From contig SVSO01000100.1 of NCBI GenBank assembly GCA_015064195.1, positions 1-9,813 of the forward strand: 9,813 bases of DNA. The letters are read 5' to 3'. The stretch is from Oscillospiraceae bacterium (GTDB lineage: Bacteria > Bacillota_A > Clostridia > Oscillospirales > CAG-272). Under the pieces are notes generated by a model. That model saw only the letters and a program-made list of their open reading frames with translations, was not told where the DNA came from and did no database searches. Of this stretch, positions 5,624 through 9,813 are shown one piece after another (positions within the stretch are counted from its first letter, which is position 1; each line of letters starts with the position of its first letter). The translations under genes and the position numbers were made by a program.

Positions 5624-7126
5624 ATGCAAAAACAAGTGACAGCACTCATCCTCAGCCTGCTGATGGCGGGCACATTGTTCTCCTGCGGTGCAGATGCACA
5701 GCCCGGCACGGACACCACATCAGGAAATGACACCGATGCCGTGACCGAGCCTGCTGACAACGGCCCGAAATCCGGCGTGCCGGATTCCGTGAAGTTTGAC
5801 GGAGAAACCGTCAGCATTCTGAACTCCCAGTATCACGAAAAATACTTCGCACTGCTGGACACCTTTGAAGCCACCGGCGACAGCGTTTCCGACTCCGTCT
5901 ACAATCGGAATCTGGCGGTTATGGACAAGCTGGGCGTGACATTTACCGTTACCAATATGTTCGACAAGGAGGGCGACGGATACGCAAAAATGCGGCTGGA
6001 TATCGAATCCGGCAGCGGCGAATTCGACCTCTATTTCGGCAATCAGTACCGCAATGTTTCTCTTGCGGTGAACGATTATTGCTTCGATATGAAGGATGCG
6101 CCCTACATCGATGTGAGCCAGCCGTGGTGGTACGCGGATTACATGGAGAACATCAACTTCAACGACCGCCACCGCTACATCCTCAACGGCGACTTTTCGC
6201 TGAACTTCCTGCATCAGATCGCGGCGGTTTATTTCAACAAGAGCCTGATGGAGGATTATTTCGGAGACGCGGATTTTCTCTACGATGAGGTGCTGGACGG
6301 CAAATGGACGCTGGAGCGCATGATGGAGCTTGTGGCCAATGTGTGGGATGACAAAAACGGCAATCAGAAGATCGATTTTTCTGACACCATCGGTCTTGCC
6401 ATGCAGGATACCAACTACATCAACTACACCCTGTTCTTCGCCGCCGGCGGTGAGGTGACGGTAACGGAGAGCGACGGCTCGGTCATCATCAACAACAACA
6501 TCGAGCGCAACGTAGACATCTCCAGCACCATCTTCAAGCTGGTGCGCGGAACCACCGGCGTTTACCTGAACGACGGCAAGGACGGATTCGCCAAGCTGTC
6601 CGAAGCGGCGGACAATGGCTTCCCCCAGAAATTCTCCGAGGGAACCATGCTGTTCACCATCGGTCAGATCAACACCACCGATCAGCTCCGCGATATGAAG
6701 GACGATTACGGCGTTATTCCGTACCCGAAGTTTGATGCGTCGGGCGAATACCGCTCCATCGTACAGGACCATGCCGCATCCGTCAGCCTGCCGAAGAATA
6801 CGACCCGCTCCGAGCTTTGCGCCGCTGTCATTGAGGAGATGACCTTCCAGGGCTACATGACCATGGTGCCGGATTATTATTCCATCGTGCTGAAAAACAA
6901 ATATATGCGCGATACCGACGACAAGGCCATGCAGATCCTTGACCTCATCCACGACACCGCCTATACGCAGGTGGGCTTTGCATACGGTGCGCATCTGAAC
7001 GGACTCTGGAGAATTTCGCGCGAAACGATCTCCAAAAACAACGACAACTACGCGACCCTTTGGGCGGCCGCACTTTCCAAGGCAACGGAAAAATTCAAGA
7101 CCATTCAGGAATATTTCAGCAAATGA
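5624..7126 (+). CDS. Sugar ABC-type extracellular solute-binding lipoprotein
   Basis: A 500-aa protein with a lipoprotein signal: hydrophobic 5-19, lipobox LFSC, Cys21, then a Thr/Asp-rich linker to about residue 55. The mature part resembles family 1 (carbohydrate) binding proteins: VSDSVYNRNLAVMDKLGVTF (88-107), an aromatic PWWY (167-170), YILNGDFSLNFL and DGKWTLERMMELV (225-237). An EF-hand-like loop DKNGNQKIDFSD (243-254) is a possible calcium site. It is a paralogue of the frameshifted binding protein at 2699-4124. The start is the ATG at 5624, with GGAGG (5611-5615) eight bases upstream; a TTG at 5609 is in frame but overlaps that RBS. No permease or ATPase gene follows: the operon ends in a terminator, so it must pair with a transporter encoded elsewhere if it serves uptake. 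The ligand is unknown. Confidence 0.88.
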   Translation: MQKQVTALILSLLMAGTLFSCGADAQPGTDTTSGNDTDAVTEPADNGPKSGVPDSVKFDGETVSILNSQYHEKYFALLDTFEATGDSVSDSVYNRNLAVMDKLGVTFTVTNMFDKEGDGYAKMRLDIESGSGEFDLYFGNQYRNVSLAVNDYCFDMKDAPYIDVSQPWWYADYMENINFNDRHRYILNGDFSLNFLHQIAAVYFNKSLMEDYFGDADFLYDEVLDGKWTLERMMELVANVWDDKNGNQKIDFSDTIGLAMQDTNYINYTLFFAAGGEVTVTESDGSVIINNNIERNVDISSTIFKLVRGTTGVYLNDGKDGFAKLSEAADNGFPQKFSEGTMLFTIGQINTTDQLRDMKDDYGVIPYPKFDASGEYRSIVQDHAASVSLPKNTTRSELCAAVIEEMTFQGYMTMVPDYYSIVLKNKYMRDTDDKAMQILDLIHDTAYTQVGFAYGAHLNGLWRISRETISKNNDNYATLWAAALSKATEKFKTIQEYFSK

Positions 7127-7130
7127 TCGC

Positions 7131-7165
7131 AAAACAGCTCCCGCTTCAAAGCAGGAGCTGTTTTT
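7131..7165. terminator. Shared hairpin terminator between convergent operons
   Basis: Arms AAAACAGCTCC (7131-7141) and GGAGCTGTTTT (7154-7164) pair perfectly over 11 bp, with TTTTT at 7161-7165 on the plus strand, four bases after the stop of the binding-protein gene. In the other direction the arm ends in TTTT, so it can also serve the minus-strand operon. The final codons and TGA (7148-7146) of the AraC gene lie inside this hairpin, the TGA in its loop, so the terminator overlaps coding sequence. Confidence 0.85.
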
Positions 7166-8009
7166 GTTCGTTTGCCGCGCATTCTTTCAGCGATCTCACG
7201 TAATCCGAAGGCGTCGTGCCGCAGTGGGTTTTGAAGGCGGCGTTGAAGGTGCGGATGCTCTGGAAGCCGCTGTTCATGGCCGCTTCGGTGATGGAGAATC
7301 CCGATGCCAGCGCGCGTTTGGCGTTGTCGATGCGGAGCTGGCGCAGATAATCGGGCAGGCGCAGTCCGGCGTATCGGTAAAACAGCCTGGACAGCCGACC
7401 GCGATCGAGATACAGGCTTTTCGCGATGGTGGTGACGGTGATGTTTTCGGTAAAGTGATCGTTCACATAGCGGAACACAGCGTGAAACTGGCCAAGCTCC
7501 GCCTCATCCGCCCGTGCCGCATCGGGACGGGAAAAGCTCCGTGCCAGCAGGCAGAAAAACGCGGCGGCCATGGATTTTGTCACCGGACTCGGCTTCTCCG
7601 GCGTGGAGGATACTTCCGCTGACAGCCACGACAGCAGGGTGTCAAGCTTTTCGCAAAGCTCAGGATCGCGCATCAGCTCCTCCCGGGGAATGAACGCGGT
7701 CACGCAGTCCGGCGAGATGCCGAAATTGTGCAGATTTCGGCAGGAAAGCTGAAACACGCGGTATCGTGTCACGCCGTGTGTGGACTGAAACTGATGGGTG
7801 ACGCGAGGCCCGGTGACGATCATATCCCCCGGCTTGGCATCGTAGAGCACGCCGTCCACAAGAAAACGGCAGGGCTTGTCGATGGGCGCGGCGATCTCGA
7901 TGTTCTCGTGCCAGTGCAGCCGCGCCGAACCCTCCCGGCTCACGATAACGTGACAGCTGGCATCACAGAGCGGCGTTTCGCGATAGAGGATGGAATCATC
8001 GGATTTCAT
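7146..8009 (-). CDS. AraC-family transcriptional regulator with cupin sensor
   Basis: A 287-aa regulator. The N-terminal part is a cupin-like sensing domain with HWHENIEI (32-39), then DAKPGDMIVTGPRVTHQF (57-74). The C-terminal 100 residues are a full AraC/XylS double helix-turn-helix: ITVTTIAKSLYLDRGRLSRLFYRYAG (190-215), the linker helix with LRIDNAKRAL, and FSITEAAMNSGFQSIRTFNAAFK (238-260) followed by GTTPSDYVRSL. Its ATG overlaps the NagA stop as ATGA, and GGAGG seven bases upstream also supports the start. As the last gene of a sugar-phosphate operon it probably activates this operon or a neighbour. The phased repeats at 4647-4674 are one possible target, but this is inference. The ligand is unknown. 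Confidence 0.9.
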   Translation of the reverse strand: MKSDDSILYRETPLCDASCHVIVSREGSARLHWHENIEIAAPIDKPCRFLVDGVLYDAKPGDMIVTGPRVTHQFQSTHGVTRYRVFQLSCRNLHNFGISPDCVTAFIPREELMRDPELCEKLDTLLSWLSAEVSSTPEKPSPVTKSMAAAFFCLLARSFSRPDAARADEAELGQFHAVFRYVNDHFTENITVTTIAKSLYLDRGRLSRLFYRYAGLRLPDYLRQLRIDNAKRALASGFSITEAAMNSGFQSIRTFNAAFKTHCGTTPSDYVRSLKECAANEQKQLLL

Positions 8010-9166
8010 CGTTCAGCCTCCGTTCCCGTTGTGATCTCTCTGCCGTCAACAAAAACGGCGATGGGGGCGAATTTTTCGTTAAGCAGTACCAGATCCGCGG
8101 CTTTTCCAACGGCGATGCTGCCGGTCAAATCAAAGCATCCCGCCGCACGTGCCGGATTTTCCGATGCCATGACCGCAATCTCCGGAAGCGGCACACCGAC
8201 GGCGCGGAGATTTTGCACGCCCGTCAGAAGATCGTTTCCGTTGCTCAGCACCTGTCCGGATTCCGACCACGCAACGCCGTTACGGACGGTGTATCTTCTG
8301 CCGTCGGCGGTATGTGTTCCCTCACCGCGCGCCGCAAATCCGAACCGGTCGCTGTAATCGCTGACCGCCGTCATGCCGCCGCATCCTTTCAGCCGGTGTA
8401 TCAGCTTTACCGCCGCCGGATGGAGATGGCCGAAGTCGCAGATGACCTCGCAGTTGACTCTGGGATCGGTGAGTGCCGCTGTCAGAACGCCCGGTTCACG
8501 GTGATTCATCGGCCGCGCGGCGTTGAAGGTGTGGGTCATGCGGGATAGTCCGGCATCGATGGCGCACAGCATCTCCTCATAGGAAGCATCCGTGTGCCCG
8601 GCGGACAGACAGATGCCGTCCGTCGCGGCAGCTTCGATGACCGTCAATGCGCCCGGAAGCTCCGGCGCGATGGTCATGATCCGCAGAAGCCCGCCGCAAA
8701 GCTCGAAAAGCCTGTGATACTCGGAAACATCGGCGGGGCGCATATAGTCCGCCATCATGCCGCCGTGCCGTGCGGGATTGAGAAATGGCCCCTCGGCGTG
8801 GATGCCGATGAATTTTGCGCCGTCGTGAGACTTGCCTGCGAACTCCACCGCACGCCGGATCCCGCCGTAAACCACGTCTGACGGCCCGACGGAAAAGGTG
8901 GGCATCAGCGACGTGGTTCCGCGCCGTGCATAGGCGAGGGCGATGGCATCGAAGTCCGCATCCTCATGGAAAAATGCCCGCGCCAGACCGCCGTGGGTGT
9001 GGGTGTCAATGAAGCCCGGCATGAGTGTTGCGCCGTTACAGTCACGCACCGGCTCACCGTTTGCCGGGAGATGGTCAGCAATTCCGGCGATCCTGCCGCG
9101 CTCAATACGGATGTCGGCGGGACGGATTTCCCCGGGAAGCACCGCGTTCACGTTCCGCAGGATCAT
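8006..9166 (-). CDS. nagA: N-acetylglucosamine-6-phosphate deacetylase
   Basis: A 386-aa cytoplasmic amidohydrolase that removes acetate from N-acetylglucosamine-6-phosphate to give glucosamine-6-phosphate, the committed step of amino-sugar catabolism. Family signatures in order: IDTHTHGG (53-60) with the HxH pair, GIHAEGPFLNP (121-131) with the metal-binding Glu125, SAGHTDA (188-194, His191), THTFNAARPM (211-220, His212), DFGHLHP (244-250, His247) and VSD with the catalytic Asp270. The ending VGKAADLVLL is typical of amidohydrolases. The length fits the family. The start ATG overlaps the upstream isomerase stop as ATGA and has GGAGG seven bases ahead. No glucosamine-6-phosphate deaminase (NagB) gene is adjacent within the window. 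A related substrate such as N-acetylgalactosamine-6-phosphate (AgaA-like) is not excluded. Confidence 0.92.
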   Translation of the reverse strand: MILRNVNAVLPGEIRPADIRIERGRIAGIADHLPANGEPVRDCNGATLMPGFIDTHTHGGLARAFFHEDADFDAIALAYARRGTTSLMPTFSVGPSDVVYGGIRRAVEFAGKSHDGAKFIGIHAEGPFLNPARHGGMMADYMRPADVSEYHRLFELCGGLLRIMTIAPELPGALTVIEAAATDGICLSAGHTDASYEEMLCAIDAGLSRMTHTFNAARPMNHREPGVLTAALTDPRVNCEVICDFGHLHPAAVKLIHRLKGCGGMTAVSDYSDRFGFAARGEGTHTADGRRYTVRNGVAWSESGQVLSNGNDLLTGVQNLRAVGVPLPEIAVMASENPARAAGCFDLTGSIAVGKAADLVLLNEKFAPIAVFVDGREITTGTEAER

Positions 9167-9813
9167 GATCTGACCTCCGCAAGCATCCGGCGCAGGTTGG
9201 AAAGCCCCCGTGCGATGCCGTCCATGCAGTCATCGGCGGCCTCGTATTCGATGGCCAGCGCGCCGTCATAACCGGTGGAAAGCAGGATCTCGATGCATTT
9301 TTTAATGGGAATCGAGCCTTCACCTGCGGCAATCGCGCGGGTGAACAGCCCATTCGGCCGCGGTTTGCAGTCCTCGAAGGGCTGATCGCGGATGATGTGA
9401 TCCTTGATATGCACATGAACGGCATACGGTGCGAGCCGCTCCACCGCCCCCGCGTGATCCTCGCTGACAGCGGTGAAATTGCCGATGTCGATAAGCAGGC
9501 GGTAATTGTCATGCTTCACCGCATGATAGAGCTGTTCCATCCGCTCGCTGCCCTGAACGATCATGCCGTGATTTTCCGTGCAGGTAACGATGCCACGCGT
9601 TTTTGCATAAGCGGCGATGCGGCGGGAAGCGTCGGCGATGGCAGGGAGAATTGCGGAAAAGGAAGCATCCTCCGGCAGATTCCAGCAGACATCGTGGCGC
9701 ATGATCGCCGCACCAAGCTCTGCCGCAGTGTCCGCCTGCTCCATCAGCCGGCGGATCTCATCTTCCAGAAGCTCGGGCGTTGGCTGATATAGCTGTCCCC
9801 ACACGGAGTAGGC
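9163..9813 (-). CDS. Sugar-phosphate isomerase/epimerase, 5' end off the window
   Basis: About 216 C-terminal residues of an AP-endonuclease-2/xylose-isomerase-like TIM-barrel protein. The frame stays open to the right edge (AYSVWGQLYQPTPELLEDE), so the start lies outside; a normal length of about 270-290 residues implies some 60 missing. Conserved pieces: ELGAAIMRHDV, IVTCTENHG with the metal-ligand Glu, RLLIDIGNF with Asp, YAVHVHIKDH with His and Lys-Asp, GEGSIPIKKCIEIL, and TGYDGALAIEYE with the last acidic ligand. Members isomerise or epimerise sugars, often within catabolic operons; the substrate cannot be read from sequence. Its TGA overlaps the NagA ATG, so the two are translationally coupled, suggesting a shared amino-sugar pathway. 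Confidence 0.85.
   Translation of the reverse strand, partial: AYSVWGQLYQPTPELLEDEIRRLMEQADTAAELGAAIMRHDVCWNLPEDASFSAILPAIADASRRIAAYAKTRGIVTCTENHGMIVQGSERMEQLYHAVKHDNYRLLIDIGNFTAVSEDHAGAVERLAPYAVHVHIKDHIIRDQPFEDCKPRPNGLFTRAIAAGEGSIPIKKCIEILLSTGYDGALAIEYEAADDCMDGIARGLSNLRRMLAEVRS

Noticed and set aside
5720..7132. Open frame of 470 codons on the minus strand opposite the binding-protein gene
   Set aside because: It is wholly antisense to a lipoprotein gene with signal peptide, RBS and family motifs. Its translation is low-complexity in Val, His, Ile and Arg, typical of antisense GC-biased frames.
9802..9804. GTG as start of the right-edge isomerase
   Set aside because: The frame continues open to the window edge with no RBS ahead, and the family needs about 60 more N-terminal residues.

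Overview
The window looks like part of a sugar-uptake and glycan-degradation region from an uncultured, moderately GC-rich Clostridia-type Firmicute, probably a gut lineage. This is inferred from AGGAG-type ribosome binding sites, near-consensus sigma-A promoters, lipoboxes followed by Thr/Asp/Ser-rich linkers on the solute-binding proteins, GntR/LacI hybrid and AraC regulators, and ATGA-coupled genes. I cannot name a genus. There are no tRNA, rRNA, CRISPR, insertion-sequence or phage genes.

Layout. (1) Positions 1-122 hold the promoter, RBS and first six codons of a minus-strand gene that runs off the left edge. (2) Positions 123-4124, minus strand, are a three-gene operon read right to left: a sugar ABC-type solute-binding lipoprotein broken by a frameshift near 3674, a 490-aa lipoprotein resembling a clan GH-A glycoside hydrolase, and a GntR-type regulator with a LacI-like sugar-sensing domain. 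A TTGACA-17-TACAAT promoter precedes it, and a 16-bp box repeated in its leader is a plausible operator for the co-encoded regulator. (3) Positions 4125-4747 are an intergenic region with two outward-facing promoters. Between them lie the last 60 codons of an AraC-family gene with its original terminator, a 34-bp near-perfect palindrome exactly at the truncation point, and a second foldable segment. (4) Positions 4748-7126, plus strand, are a two-gene operon: an uncharacterised TIM-barrel-like protein with a VGDNPF motif and an intact solute-binding lipoprotein. A TTGCAT-17-TATAAT promoter is preceded by three AATCTGC repeats spaced about one DNA turn apart. (5) Positions 7146-9813, minus strand, are an ATGA-coupled operon: a sugar-phosphate isomerase/epimerase (5' end off the right edge), an N-acetylglucosamine-6-phosphate deacetylase (NagA) and an AraC regulator with a cupin sensor. 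It converges on operon 4 and shares a hairpin terminator with it.

Together the genes suggest capture of a sugar or glycan fragment at the cell surface (binding lipoproteins, surface hydrolase) and intracellular handling, including N-acetyl amino sugars (NagA, isomerase), under three separate local regulators. No transporter permease or ATPase is present, so the binding proteins must use permeases encoded elsewhere or serve another role. The strongest points for a second look are the frameshifted binding protein, the AraC fossil with the palindrome at its break, the duplicated 16-bp box, the helically phased repeats and the uncharacterised TIM-barrel family. I did not find a clearly new multi-gene system.
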